Assembly: GCF_020707215.1 (NCBI RefSeq)
Contig: NZ_JAJFET010000012.1
Coordinates: 1-64,000, forward strand
Direction of reading: 5' to 3'
Length of the DNA: 64,000 nt
From: Sphingomonas sp. PL-96
GTDB taxonomy: Bacteria > Pseudomonadota > Alphaproteobacteria > Sphingomonadales > Sphingomonadaceae
The number at the start of each line of letters is the position of its first letter. Position 1 is the stretch's first letter. Positions 29,401 through 37,704 of this stretch are shown piece after piece. The notes beneath the pieces are model-generated. The model was not told where the DNA came from. It searched no databases and was given only the letters and a program-made list of their open reading frames with translations. Made by a program: the position numbers and the translations under genes.

Positions 29401-29534
29401 CACCGATCCGCAACGCGATGATCGGCGCGTGGAAGAATGGCGACAAGCGGGCCGCGCAGTTCAAGGGTCGCGAAGATGCACTCGTACCTGCCGGACTGCG
29501 TGGCGATATCTCAATCGTAGAGCTGACGCCGTAA
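26439..29534 (+). CDS. GH106-like glycoside hydrolase with N-terminal membrane anchor
   Basis: This 1031-residue protein begins with a basic stretch and a very hydrophobic helix (RALLLLLLLLLLAAASGAGWFYW, residues 21-43) that would anchor it in the inner membrane. The GH106 pattern follows: YLRWWWPGADVEAGELRRELQ near 93, GGFGGVEIQPF, LKVDLTHYSGWPGG, IFNDSLEFK and AESMVWGN, with a C-terminal sandwich containing LSINGRAVGSI. It is clearly diverged from the lipoprotein GH106 at 13519-16911, so the two probably cleave different linkages. The start is TTG, supported by GAGGA six bases ahead; no better in-frame ATG exists upstream of the helix. Confidence 0.82.
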   Translation: MSTVTVQQAAKRRSWRSHVARALLLLLLLLLLAAASGAGWFYWRANQLFKPTPITVPQSLEAYAGEQPIEGVPTQSQKSIDWTHLADPPVDAGPYLRWWWPGADVEAGELRRELQVIRKGGFGGVEIQPFLMGTFAVQDADPAAKARILGVDSPRYFDLVRGVMTDADRLGLKVDLTHYSGWPGGSPAVTPFFGSQSLAWSEASFKGGRRVEIAVPRPRPGLNAWANVFASIYSGLGDFNDFDAGAAQLMSAVVARPTGGGHSLFSIRDTLTLDPKSVRVVDGMIRNGRFSWDAPPGDWVLVASWIMPTGEQASLAAMKAPVYIVDPLNARAVDAEYNYVYGQRTGLSHFYGKPFRAIFNDSLEFKADRMSARDFLAEFRKRRGYDLRPWLPIVYRAFADNFTIGEVLPHPAVDFRISAQDERVRYDYQLTLSDLIIERFVDRSRRWAAARGLLSRGQSYGMDLDMVRALGANDIPETEQLYAGGSDAFLRFASSGGMLYDRPQVGAESMVWGNQDYVDNAAKLKLSADRMFLAGVNQIVYHGYPYDWRREDRARWFLPTGWDPWSSPERSEYMFSGNYSDRSPLWPDLTRLNRYIARVQNALRQGQQQADVLIFYPFLGLPVSGYGPDDTREPLMLGEFPLADPAGGGSGRVTRDKASTDERVVWLRKVQPLLDGLAQRGITWSWVSGDGIRNRLLPGGRTRGGARYGGLLFADADAVHPADLAAAKALAIAGTPVMIYGRPPSRQPGLGDANAGDRRVRVDAAFLAARSPLDHSPSSGANRIAALVAPSLRYTSPVIRRYERTLPTGRLHFLANPTGAPQRVRLAGVGQSDWWFDAASGGIAPTAVSRDGSVELRLPPYGSRLLVQGIVKPGAPRELPVFAMNYGRRWNAGGWTMQVGSLRRSGLPDWRADPELRFLAGPATYRAKLTMPVDPGRRYALVAPAQAGSATLSINGRAVGSISVPGADIDVTRLLRSGVNIIEVRYRAPIRNAMIGAWKNGDKRAAQFKGREDALVPAGLRGDISIVELTP

Positions 29535-29918
29535 CGGTTGCAACCTTCGGAACCATCTCGGCAGATCCGGGGCTACGCTATCATTGCGTCCATCACCCTT
29601 GTCGCGGCTAAGGTCCTTCAGATCGGAAGACGGCGGAGCCTGAAGAACATGGCGGCTCGTGGCGCGCGCACTGTCCCTCATGCTTTGCCCTCCGCACGCG
29701 TCCGCTGCCACGCCGATTGCCTACATGGTATGCTGGACGACCTCGTCGTGAGACGGGACTGTCCAATGGGCTCGGCTGGCAGCGCGGGGCTGCTGCCTTC
29801 GTTGGCGCTTGCAAAGGGGTAAGAGTGGGGCATACACCCGCCAAAGAGCGAACCTCAGTAAACCAAGCGCACGTGACGTTGACGGCAGGAGGGCAGAACC
29901 GCCGGCCCCTGCCGAAGG
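29535..29918. other. Gap after the second GH106 gene
   Basis: No supported gene is seen between the GH106 stop and the TetR relic. Confidence 0.5.
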
Positions 29919-30094
29919 CTCATCAAGGCGGCCGCGGAATGCCTCTACGACCTGCGACGTACCGCAACCACCATTTCGCTCGTCACGGCGCGAGCCGGTG
30001 TAAGCCGCGGCACCGTTCCTATGATTTCACCACCAAGGCCGACCTGATGAAGGCCGCGAGAGACACCGACTATCAGAACGAACGGCAAGTTTGA
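29919..30094 (+). pseudogene. Relic of a TetR-type DNA-binding domain
   Basis: Rightward translation gives LIKAAAECLYDL, ISLVTARAGVSRGTV and, after a one-base shift near 30016, YDFTTKADLMKAARD and a stop. This is the TetR helix-turn-helix outline (helix, AGVSRGT turn, F-x-x-K-x-x-L). No ligand domain follows. A decayed fragment is the best reading. Confidence 0.5.
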
Positions 30095-30542
30095 CCAGAC
30101 AGGCGCAACGCTTATCTCTCGGGAACATTCTGAGCATCTTCCCCGCCACCTCCTATGTTGTTGCGCAGGAAACCTGCGATGCAGACAACGAAATCCTTTG
30201 TGCCCTTCATAGTGACGCCGATCTCGCTGGCAAACTGCTTGGGTCAGAAGAGGCGATCGACGATGATGTCGACAGTCGTGGAGCAGACTCTGCAAAGCGC
30301 AGCCATATCGGTACAGGCCGCAATTGCAGGTCGCATGCTCGTCGGTGCCGCCGCCTTTCGAAGTCCGCTATCACAGAAATGTTGAGTGATAGTGAGGAAC
30401 AGTTACAGGAAAGCCTCGCGTTCGTCGACGATCGAATGAGTTTCATGTTGATGGGCCGGCCCCCGGTTAGCGTAGCCGACCGACTGGCGCTGCCAGTACC
30501 GTTCGACGCTACAGGTCCGCATGTAAAAAGATGATCGTGAAC
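30095..30542. other. Gap before the GH51 gene
   Basis: A rightward frame of 147 codons crosses this stretch but has no start signal or known domain, and is not called. Confidence 0.5.
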
Positions 30543-32144
30543 CTACTGAACCAGCTTTAAAACGCTCACTGATGCGGCGGGCAGCTGCAACGTCAGGACT
30601 GAGCCAGCGGCAGCCGCCTTGATCGGGCGCGGCGCCACGGCGTCCGGGGCGTCGAAGCTGTTCGAGGCATTGACCTTGCCCGCGGTCAGCGTCTCACCGA
30701 CGGCTCCCCTTGCCGTAACGCCGTTCAGGGTAACCGAGACGCGGGCTTCGCGGCTGGGATCGATGTTGGTGACCGCCAGCCAGACGGCACCATCCTTGCC
30801 GCGCGCCGCCGTCGCATCCACCCGCGGCAGCGTGACGCCGCCGAACGTGTAATCGCCCGCGCTGACGCTCAGCGGCACCGCCTGCGCGCCCTGGAAGGGC
30901 ACGTACATGCGAAACACGTGATAGGTCGGCGTCAGGATCATCTTCGCGCCTTCCGTCAGGATCATGGACTGAATGACGTTCACCATCTGCGCGATGTTGG
31001 TCATGCGTACGCGATCGGCGTGACGCATGAATATGTTCAGGTTGACCGCAGCCAGTACCGCGTCGCGTAGGGTATTCTGCTGACGCAAAAAGAGGAAGTT
31101 TTTGCCCGTCGGTTTGAGCCATGCGCCCCACTCGTCGATCACCATTGCGACCCTTTTCCGCGGGTCGTACTTGTCCATGATCGCGCCGTGTTCGACGATC
31201 ATGTCGTCCATGAGATAAGTCTTCTTGAGGAGCTGTGCATACTCCTTCTCCCCGAAGTTGACGGAGTCGTCGACCATCGGGAGCGGGGCAATCATGGTAT
31301 AAAGGTGGAGGGAAAGCCCCTCGATGTTCCAGTAGGGAACGGTGCGTGCCTTCCAGGCGCTCATCACCGCTTCGGCATAGCCTGGGTGACCAAGATCCTG
31401 AGCCACGGCGATCCGCTGCATCGGATCGGTGCCAGTTTTGATAAGATCGGTGCGCTGTGCAGGATTGTAGTTCTGCACGAATGCGCTGAAGGGCTTCATC
31501 TTCTCGACGTAGCTCTCGGGCGCGAAGCTGCCGCCGCAGCCCCAACTCTCATTGCCTAAGCCCAGATACTTGATCCGCCAGGGCTCCTTGCGACCATTGC
31601 GGCTCCGTTCGGCACCAAGTGACGTACGCGCGTCGCCCGTCATGTATTCGAGCCAGGCGGCCGCTTCCTGCACCGTTCCGGAGCCGACGTTCACCGACAG
31701 ATAAGCTTGGCTGCCGATCTGGTCGACGAAGTCCATGAACTCGTGCGTGCCAAACGTGTTCGGCTCGATGCTGTCACCCCAGCTGGCATTCACTCGCACC
31801 TTGCGCTGCGAGGTGGGGCCGACGCCGTCGCGCCAGTGGTACTGGTCGGCGTAGCAACCACCTGGCCAGCGGACGTTGGGCACCTTAAGTGCCCGAAGCG
31901 CCTGGACGACATCCGTTCGGATGCCACGGACGTTCGGTATCTTCGATTCGGGACCCACCCAGATGCCGCCGTAGACCCCTTCGCCCAGCATTTCTGCGAA
32001 TTGCCCGAAGATGTTGGGATTTATGGTAGCGCCCGGCGTATCCGCGTCCAAATGGATTTCAGGTTCGCGCGACTGCGCCGGCGCTTGTGAAGCAATCGTC
32101 GCCGTGGACAGGCTTAGCAATACACGCAAAACGACAGTCTTCAT
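30543..32144 (-). CDS. GH51 alpha-L-arabinofuranosidase, secreted
   Basis: This 533-residue protein has a signal peptide (cut near APAQ). GH51 landmarks: FGQFAEMLGEGVYGGIW, VRWPGGCYADQYHWRDGVGP, the acid/base Glu199 in LGLGNESWG and the nucleophile Glu338 in MVIDEWGAW. The C-terminal beta-sandwich runs to the end. It removes alpha-L-arabinofuranosyl units from arabinan, arabinoxylan or glycosides. It directly follows the TonB-dependent receptor gene (58 bp), so import and hydrolysis are likely co-regulated. Confidence 0.93.
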   Translation of the reverse strand: MKTVVLRVLLSLSTATIASQAPAQSREPEIHLDADTPGATINPNIFGQFAEMLGEGVYGGIWVGPESKIPNVRGIRTDVVQALRALKVPNVRWPGGCYADQYHWRDGVGPTSQRKVRVNASWGDSIEPNTFGTHEFMDFVDQIGSQAYLSVNVGSGTVQEAAAWLEYMTGDARTSLGAERSRNGRKEPWRIKYLGLGNESWGCGGSFAPESYVEKMKPFSAFVQNYNPAQRTDLIKTGTDPMQRIAVAQDLGHPGYAEAVMSAWKARTVPYWNIEGLSLHLYTMIAPLPMVDDSVNFGEKEYAQLLKKTYLMDDMIVEHGAIMDKYDPRKRVAMVIDEWGAWLKPTGKNFLFLRQQNTLRDAVLAAVNLNIFMRHADRVRMTNIAQMVNVIQSMILTEGAKMILTPTYHVFRMYVPFQGAQAVPLSVSAGDYTFGGVTLPRVDATAARGKDGAVWLAVTNIDPSREARVSVTLNGVTARGAVGETLTAGKVNASNSFDAPDAVAPRPIKAAAAGSVLTLQLPAASVSVLKLVQ

Positions 32145-32202
32145 GCTTCACCCAGACGACGGTACGTTGATGTAGAATCACGCTGACACCTCTTGATGTC
32201 GA

Positions 32203-34533
32203 TCAGAACCTCGCGTCCAACGACAATCCTACCGTGCGCTTGGCCTCTGCTCCGACGAACTGCGATAACGACAGGGGGTCAAGCTGCTGCTGCGCCACCG
32301 GCGTCGCGAAGCGTGCGGCGGGCCGGAAGGTGTCGAACAGGTTGCGCGCGAAGACCGACACGCCGAATCGCCGGTCGCTGGTCCGCACGCCGATCCGCCC
32401 GCCGAAGATCGCCGCAGCATCGATCGCGGCGACCGGATCATTGGTCGCATCGCTGTATCGGCGAGAGGTGTAGACCACGTCAGCCTGGGCGAAGGCGTCA
32501 ACGGAGCCGGTGAGGGGCGTGCCATATTCGGCGCTCGCGGTCACCTTCCACTTCGGCGCACCGACGAGTTGACGACCTTCGGCGCTCGTCGGCACGTTCT
32601 GGAAGTTGGGGATCGCATATCCGGCACCGTAGCTGGTGTCGTTGTAGACGACGCCGACGTTCGCGACGAGCGCGCGCGAGAGCGTCCCGAACAGGTTGGC
32701 GCTCACGCCCTTCGACGTGAGCTTGGGCGCGTTGCCGAAGAGGAAGGCACCGCCGGCCGAGGGATCGAAGAATTGTGCCTGGAAGTCCTCCACCTTCGTG
32801 TAGAAGGCCGTCGCGTTCAGCGCCGCCCGTCCTCCTGCGAGCGTCGCCTTGAACCCGATCTCACCCGACTTTGGGATCTCCGGCCGGACGACCAGCGGAA
32901 CAGCCGCCGTGGTCGCGCCGTCGTTCACCGCGGCGCCCTTGTAGCCCCGCGTGTAGGTAGCGAAGACCATTAGATCGCGCGTCACGTCGTATTGCGCACC
33001 AACTCGGTAGGAGAAGTAGGTGTCCTTGGGATTTGCGCTCAAAGCCTCGAAGGTTATGAAAGGCGCGAACGCTCCGGGTGCCGTGGCGCCAGCTCCGGAT
33101 ACAGCCCTCAGGTCCTCTCGTCCGACGCGCGCACCGAGGATGACGCGCAGGCGGTTCGTGGCGTGGATCGTCGCCTGTCCGAAGGCCGCGTAGCTCTCCA
33201 CCCGCGTGGCAATCGGCCGTGTCTGCCCGAAGCTCAGACTGCACAGCGTAGCGGCCGGCAGCGGGCAGGCGCCTATGAGTGGCAGGTCGGCGAGTACTTG
33301 GCCGATTTGCGATTGGAAGTAGTCCTGGGTGCTTCGAAAGTAGAACAGCCCGCCCACGTATTCAACTGCCTCGGAACTCGACGAGGAGACCCGAAGTTCT
33401 TGGCTGAAGTTGTTTGACCCGGTGCGAATGGTCTGGAACAGACGGTCCGCGGACGTGGCGTCCGCATCCTGCGCGGACGTGTTCGACCGCACGCGGCGAA
33501 GCGCCGTGATGGAGGTGAGGGTCGGACCGCCAAGATCGAGATCGACTTGGCCCGAGAAGCCGTAAGTCGTGATCGACCCTTTGTTTCCTGCGTTGACACA
33601 GCCCTCGTCGTTGCGTGCGCGGACATCAACACCGCAGGCGTTGAGACGGGCGGTAAGCGGGCTGGTGGGGGATGAGCTATAGACCACCCATGGTACGCCG
33701 CCGTTGGTATCGGTGTCGGTATAGTCGGCACCCAGGTTAACCGTCAGCCGATCGGTTGGCTCCCATAGGAAGCGAGCACGACCGGCCTTCGCCTGCCGCT
33801 TGAGATAGGTTCCGTCGAAGAGGTTCCGCTGCGTCTGCGGTTCCTGACTGAATGAGCCGGCGACGCGAAGGGCTGCGTTCGAGCTAACAGGAAGGTTTAA
33901 AGCCGCACGAGTGATGTAGTTGTTGTTGGTGCCGATGTCGGCGTGCCCAATCACTTCGACCCGTGACGGATCAGGAGCATTTGTGACGACGTTGACGACG
34001 CCAGCTGAGGAGTTGCGGCCGAAAAGCGTCCCCTGCGGGCCTTCAAGCACCTCGACGCGCGACACGTCGAAAAGGAGCGGTGGGTTTATCGACGTGTTCG
34101 CGAGGGACACGCCGTCCACAACCACGCCAACACTGCCTTCGGCAGATTGCGAGAACGATACCCCGCCGATCCCGCGGATGCTGACCGCGCCTCCGCCGGG
34201 CGGGCCAACCACGTTGAGGGCCGGAGCGGTGCGGGTCAGATCTTCGACCGCATTGATGTTCTGCCTAGTCAGTTGCGCGCCGTCTACCAGCGTGACCGTA
34301 ACTGGAACCTCTTGCAGGCGTTCCTCGCGACGGTTCGCGGTGACCACGATGTTGGTCACGCTGTCGCGGTCGGCGGTGTTCTCCGGCGACGGTTCGTCTC
34401 CGGGTACCTGCTGGCCCGTGTCGGAAGTGCCAGCGGGCGCGGAGGGTGACGGCGTCTGAGGAGATGTCTGGGCTTGAGCGTGCGTCGCGATCCCCAGCAC
34501 GCTGCAGCTTACGAGAATGCTAAACGCCTTCAT
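32203..34533 (-). CDS. TonB-dependent outer-membrane receptor
   Basis: This 776-residue protein has a signal peptide (MKAFSILVSCSVLGIATHAQAQ). The plug domain (residues 65-180) shows TRTAPALNVVGPPGGGAVSIRGIGG and EVLEGPQGTLFGRNSSAGVVNV. A beta-barrel follows, ending in the terminal aromatic residue of LSLDARF, needed for BamA-dependent insertion. It would import a glycan fragment or glycoside; arabinose-containing material is the natural guess from the adjacent GH51 gene. GGAGGA stands nine bases before the ATG. Confidence 0.93.
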   Translation of the reverse strand: MKAFSILVSCSVLGIATHAQAQTSPQTPSPSAPAGTSDTGQQVPGDEPSPENTADRDSVTNIVVTANRREERLQEVPVTVTLVDGAQLTRQNINAVEDLTRTAPALNVVGPPGGGAVSIRGIGGVSFSQSAEGSVGVVVDGVSLANTSINPPLLFDVSRVEVLEGPQGTLFGRNSSAGVVNVVTNAPDPSRVEVIGHADIGTNNNYITRAALNLPVSSNAALRVAGSFSQEPQTQRNLFDGTYLKRQAKAGRARFLWEPTDRLTVNLGADYTDTDTNGGVPWVVYSSSPTSPLTARLNACGVDVRARNDEGCVNAGNKGSITTYGFSGQVDLDLGGPTLTSITALRRVRSNTSAQDADATSADRLFQTIRTGSNNFSQELRVSSSSSEAVEYVGGLFYFRSTQDYFQSQIGQVLADLPLIGACPLPAATLCSLSFGQTRPIATRVESYAAFGQATIHATNRLRVILGARVGREDLRAVSGAGATAPGAFAPFITFEALSANPKDTYFSYRVGAQYDVTRDLMVFATYTRGYKGAAVNDGATTAAVPLVVRPEIPKSGEIGFKATLAGGRAALNATAFYTKVEDFQAQFFDPSAGGAFLFGNAPKLTSKGVSANLFGTLSRALVANVGVVYNDTSYGAGYAIPNFQNVPTSAEGRQLVGAPKWKVTASAEYGTPLTGSVDAFAQADVVYTSRRYSDATNDPVAAIDAAAIFGGRIGVRTSDRRFGVSVFARNLFDTFRPAARFATPVAQQQLDPLSLSQFVGAEAKRTVGLSLDARF

Positions 34534-34580
34534 GATCAATCCTCCCCGCATCGGGTCATTGCCCGACGTCTATCGGCATC

Positions 34581-34609
34581 TTGATCCCTTGCCCCTAATT
34601 AACTGTCAA
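34581..34609 (-). promoter_or_regulatory. Candidate promoter of the TonB receptor / GH51 unit
   Basis: On the minus strand TTGACA (34609-34604) is followed after 17 bases by GATCAA (34586-34581). The -35 box is perfect and the -10 box weak, as expected for a regulated gene. It lies 48 bp before the start codon. Confidence 0.4.
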
Positions 34610-34689
34610 GCACGAAAGTATTAAGCGGGTGTGTTGGGCATACTCTGCAAGGTGCGGTCGACTCCCGGCGGCGCGCGCAGCGATGGGCG

Positions 34690-35110
34690 GAGCCAGATGC
34701 CTAGGGGCACGACTCGTTGATCACAGCCAGAAGATCACGGTGGCAGCGGGAGCGACGGCGGAGAAGAAGGCCGTTGGGTACCGGTCGTAGCGGGTTGCGA
34801 CGCGCGCCAGTCCTTGAGGCGACCGAGCATGATCTCGATTCGGCTGCGTCGACGATAACGGCGCATTTCGTACCTGACGGGCTCTTTGCGCGATCTGCGA
34901 CCTGGAATGCAAGGCTGGATACCCTCCGCCTGAAGAGCGTCCCTGAACCAATCGACATCGTAGCCGCCGTCCCCGAGCAGCCACTGCGCTTTCGGCAGAT
35001 CGTCCAGCAGAGCGGCTGCGCCGGTCTAGTCGCTGACCTAGCCGACGGTCATAAGGAAGCTAAACGGCCGTCCGTTTGCTTCGACAAGAGGTCCTGGCCC
35101 TAGCGGCGAT
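34690..35110 (-). pseudogene. IS5-family (IS427-like) transposase remnant no. 1
   Basis: Leftward text gives LLDDLPKAQWLLGDGGYDVDWFRDAL, IPGRRSRKEPVRYEMRRYRRRSRIEIMLGRLKDWR and, after a one-base shift, VATRYDRYPTAFFSAVAPAATVIFWL. This is the second half of an IS427-group transposase. Just before it stand two stops, TAG for Gln and TAG for Tyr, in the TxGQVSDYTG block. The left IS end resembles the end of the copy at 41566; the first half of the element is missing. Confidence 0.8.
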
Positions 35111-35217
35111 GAGCAGCAGCATGCAAGCGACGCAAGGCGAGCTGGTGACCCCGCCAACGACGAACAACGGGCGGGAGTGGCCTTTTGCACGAGGTGACGG
35201 GATACTTTAGCCGTCGC

Positions 35218-35865
35218 CTACTTCTTTTCGACTTGTAGGACGCCGTTCTCGGCTGCGTTCTGGATGATAGCTCGAAACAAGTCTAGGGAACGCTTCACCT
35301 TTCCCGGATCGTCCACAAGGACGGTAGAAGTGGAGAGCCCGCGGATACTCCAGGCAAGCAGCCTGACTGCGTCGATCGTATGCTCGCGAGGGCCACCAAA
35401 GAGCTCTTGAGACCGCGAAATACTCTGCTCCTCAGCCTCGGCGGCAGCCGACCCTACGAGGCTCCAAAGCTCTTGATCACTGCGGGCAGCGATGACGATT
35501 TCCAGTACGGCCAAGCCTGCCGGGCTACTGTAGAGCTCCCAGAACAAATCCGGCCAATCTTCGACCTTGCTGCCGCGACCAGTCGACGTATGGATATCAA
35601 GAAGGACATCACGTTCCGCCTTGAAGACGCTGTCAACAACCTCTCTGAGCAAGTTCGCTCGAGACCCGAAGTGATGGATGATCGAGCCACGGCTAACGCC
35701 GGCTTCGTCGGCAATATTCGCGCTTGTAGCGGCTCCATAGCCACTCCGATGCAGTACGGTGATCGCCGCGCCAATCAGAGCTCGCCGTGTGGTCGCCGTT
35801 CGCTCCGCCTGGGTTCGACGATCCCGGGTTGCGCCGTCACCTTTTTTCAAAGTACTTGACTCCAA
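35218..35865 (-). CDS. TetR/AcrR family regulator
   Basis: This 215-residue protein has the helix-turn-helix SGYGAATSANIADEAGVSRGSIIHHFGSRANLL (residues 41-73) and a full TetR-type C-terminal domain. The wording AGVSRGS resembles the relic at 29919-30094, so the two may be related. No target gene is directly adjacent on the same strand; it is separated from the TonB receptor by an IS5 remnant. Confidence 0.87.
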   Translation of the reverse strand: MESSTLKKGDGATRDRRTQAERTATTRRALIGAAITVLHRSGYGAATSANIADEAGVSRGSIIHHFGSRANLLREVVDSVFKAERDVLLDIHTSTGRGSKVEDWPDLFWELYSSPAGLAVLEIVIAARSDQELWSLVGSAAAEAEEQSISRSQELFGGPREHTIDAVRLLAWSIRGLSTSTVLVDDPGKVKRSLDLFRAIIQNAAENGVLQVEKK

Positions 35866-35941
35866 TTCTTTACTCGAACTTCTTGGCTTCGATCCGGAAA
35901 CGACGCCCTTGCTCAGGCCGACCGTTTGACCTCAACTCGCA

Positions 35942-36205
35942 TCAAAGGGCCTCGTCGGCAATCCACCGAACGGACACGAAATAGCCTCTCGCGTCGACCT
36001 CACTGTATACGTCGACCCCTTCAGGATCCGACCGTGTGACAGTCCACCTCGCTGACAACCGCACGAACGAGCATGGAGTGTCCGGCTGGGAAGAACCCGC
36101 TCCACGCTGTGCGTCGCACTGTGACCTGACGGAACCAAAAACTGGAGGCATGCGGACGGTCCGCTCTTCGGCCAAAGCTGGCATAGTGATCACCACCGAA
36201 AACAT
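35942..36205 (-). CDS. Hypothetical small protein (doubtful)
   Basis: This 87-residue frame begins with a weakly hydrophobic MFSVVITMPALAEE, which could be a short signal peptide, and ends VDVYSEVDARGYFVSVRWIADEAL. Composition looks protein-like, with two cysteines, but there is no clear ribosome site and no recognised family. It may be noise. Confidence 0.28.
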   Translation of the reverse strand: MFSVVITMPALAEERTVRMPPVFGSVRSQCDAQRGAGSSQPDTPCSFVRLSARWTVTRSDPEGVDVYSEVDARGYFVSVRWIADEAL

Positions 36206-36493
36206 ACTTTCGGACTTGACAGGAAGTGGCCGGTGCCAGAATGCAGAGCCAGGCTGTATAGCAGCGCTGGGGATGGATCTGGCATCTGTCCGGGCATGTT
36301 CTCAGCTCCGGGTTTCGTTCGTCCGCTCCTTTTGGTTAGTTCCAACGGGATGTGAATAAAACGGTGGAGCAGGGCAAGCTCGCATGTCGGACTAGTCTCA
36401 TTGCGGATGCTGCAACGCCGAGTCGGGGCCTTACTGCGGCCAAACGCCGCACGGTTTCCGGCTGTTGAGGATCCGGTCTGGAAGGAAGTCACC

Positions 36494-36826
36494 ATGAGTA
36501 TGATCTACCTGTCTCTTCTGGTCGCAGTTCCGAGCGCCCTAGTCGTCCCAGGCGCTCCCACTGCGCCCCAGACCGCATCTGCGTCGACGAGTACACCCGC
36601 GGCGCCGGTTGAGCCGCTCACCACCGACTCCACGATCGATGCTATCGCATCGACGCCTGCTGGTAAGGCTGTTCTAGACAAGGATTTGCCGGGGCTCACC
36701 GAGCATCCCATGTACGAGGCCATCAAGACCATGACGCTTAAGCAGGTGCAGCCGCTTTCCAACGGCATGATCACCGACGAGGCGCTCGTGCAAGTCGACG
36801 CGGACCTCAAGAAGCTCAAGCGCTAA
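36494..36826 (+). CDS. Small secreted protein of unknown function
   Basis: This 110-residue protein opens with a hydrophobic leader (MSMIYLSLLVAVPSALVVPGAP). A Ser/Thr/Ala/Pro-rich linker and a compact charged domain (STIDAIASTPAGKAVLDKDLPGLTEHPMYEAIKTMTLKQVQPLS...LKKLKR) follow. The KAVLDKDLPGLTEHPMYEAIKTMTLKQVQP stretch is a pattern I have seen only in small alphaproteobacterial hypothetical proteins. GGAAGGAAG stands seven bases before the ATG. No function can be given. Confidence 0.7.
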   Translation: MSMIYLSLLVAVPSALVVPGAPTAPQTASASTSTPAAPVEPLTTDSTIDAIASTPAGKAVLDKDLPGLTEHPMYEAIKTMTLKQVQPLSNGMITDEALVQVDADLKKLKR

Positions 36827-37099
36827 CGCAAACAGCGCGCCGCTCCAACCCTCTAGGCGTTCGGGGCGGCGGCGCTTCACTGCGACGTGAAGAGAATAAG
36901 CTTCTGCGGGACAGCCCCCCCGTTTGACATGAGGACATAGCGCACGTCTTTGCCCGTGCCACCAAGCCGGCCATGTCCGACCGACGCTGTTCTCATCACA
37001 TTCGACCGCCACGAGGTCACGCGCGCGATCCGCTTAGCACCCGAGCAGCCATACGACTCTGCACCTGTCCGTAGCGCCGCGCCGTCGATGGCGACGACT

Positions 37100-37704
37100 A
37101 GCGGAACATGACCGTGATCCCATTTGCGTTCTCTTCGGCGGCGAACAGGTTCTGGTCAGCGCAACGCGCAAGCCGTGGGTTGATAGCGCCGCAACCGCTC
37201 CTGGCACGTTGCCGACAGCAAGCGCGATGCGCCGGTAGATGCCGGCAACTCTGGCGGGTGAGGGGAGTTTTGCCCGCTGCACAGCTCACCAGCGGCGCCA
37301 CGCCGTCCGCATCCTATTCGCCCCGGGGCGCATCTATCATTTGTTCAACACGTTGCCGCTCCCGGTCCGCTCCAACGCGGCGGAATAGCACCCCTTCCGC
37401 AATCCGCCTCTCCGCGTACCTCATTGCCACCCGCGGCATCGTTTTTGCCGATAAACGCCCAGGCGCCGAGACTCTCCTGGTCGGTTTTCGAGCGGGCAGA
37501 TAAAAGAGGCCGGTGTCGTCCGCTTGCGGCCGCAGATCCTTGACTTCGACGCTGCCAGTTCGCTGACGCGCAGGCCAGCGTGGTGGCCGAGCCACAGCAG
37601 TGCGGAGTCGGCCAGATCTTGGCGCGCGTGCGGCCGGGGCGATGAACGATACTGTCCTCGTGCGCGAGCGCCGTCGTAGCCTGGTCGAAAAGGGGAGCCG
37701 CGGA
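37100..37704 (-). pseudogene. Relic of a tyrosine recombinase/integrase
   Basis: Leftward text, pieced over several frameshifts, gives ADSALLWLGHHAGLRVSELAA (catalytic Arg region), VEVKDLRPQADDTGLFYLP, RSKTDQESLGAWAF, AERRIAEGVLFRRVGADR and STHGLRVAL (His-x-x-Arg at 37166-37177), then NLFAAEENANGITVMFR. This is the order of a phage-type integrase catalytic domain. At least three frame changes are needed and the final Tyr region is not found. Confidence 0.6.
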
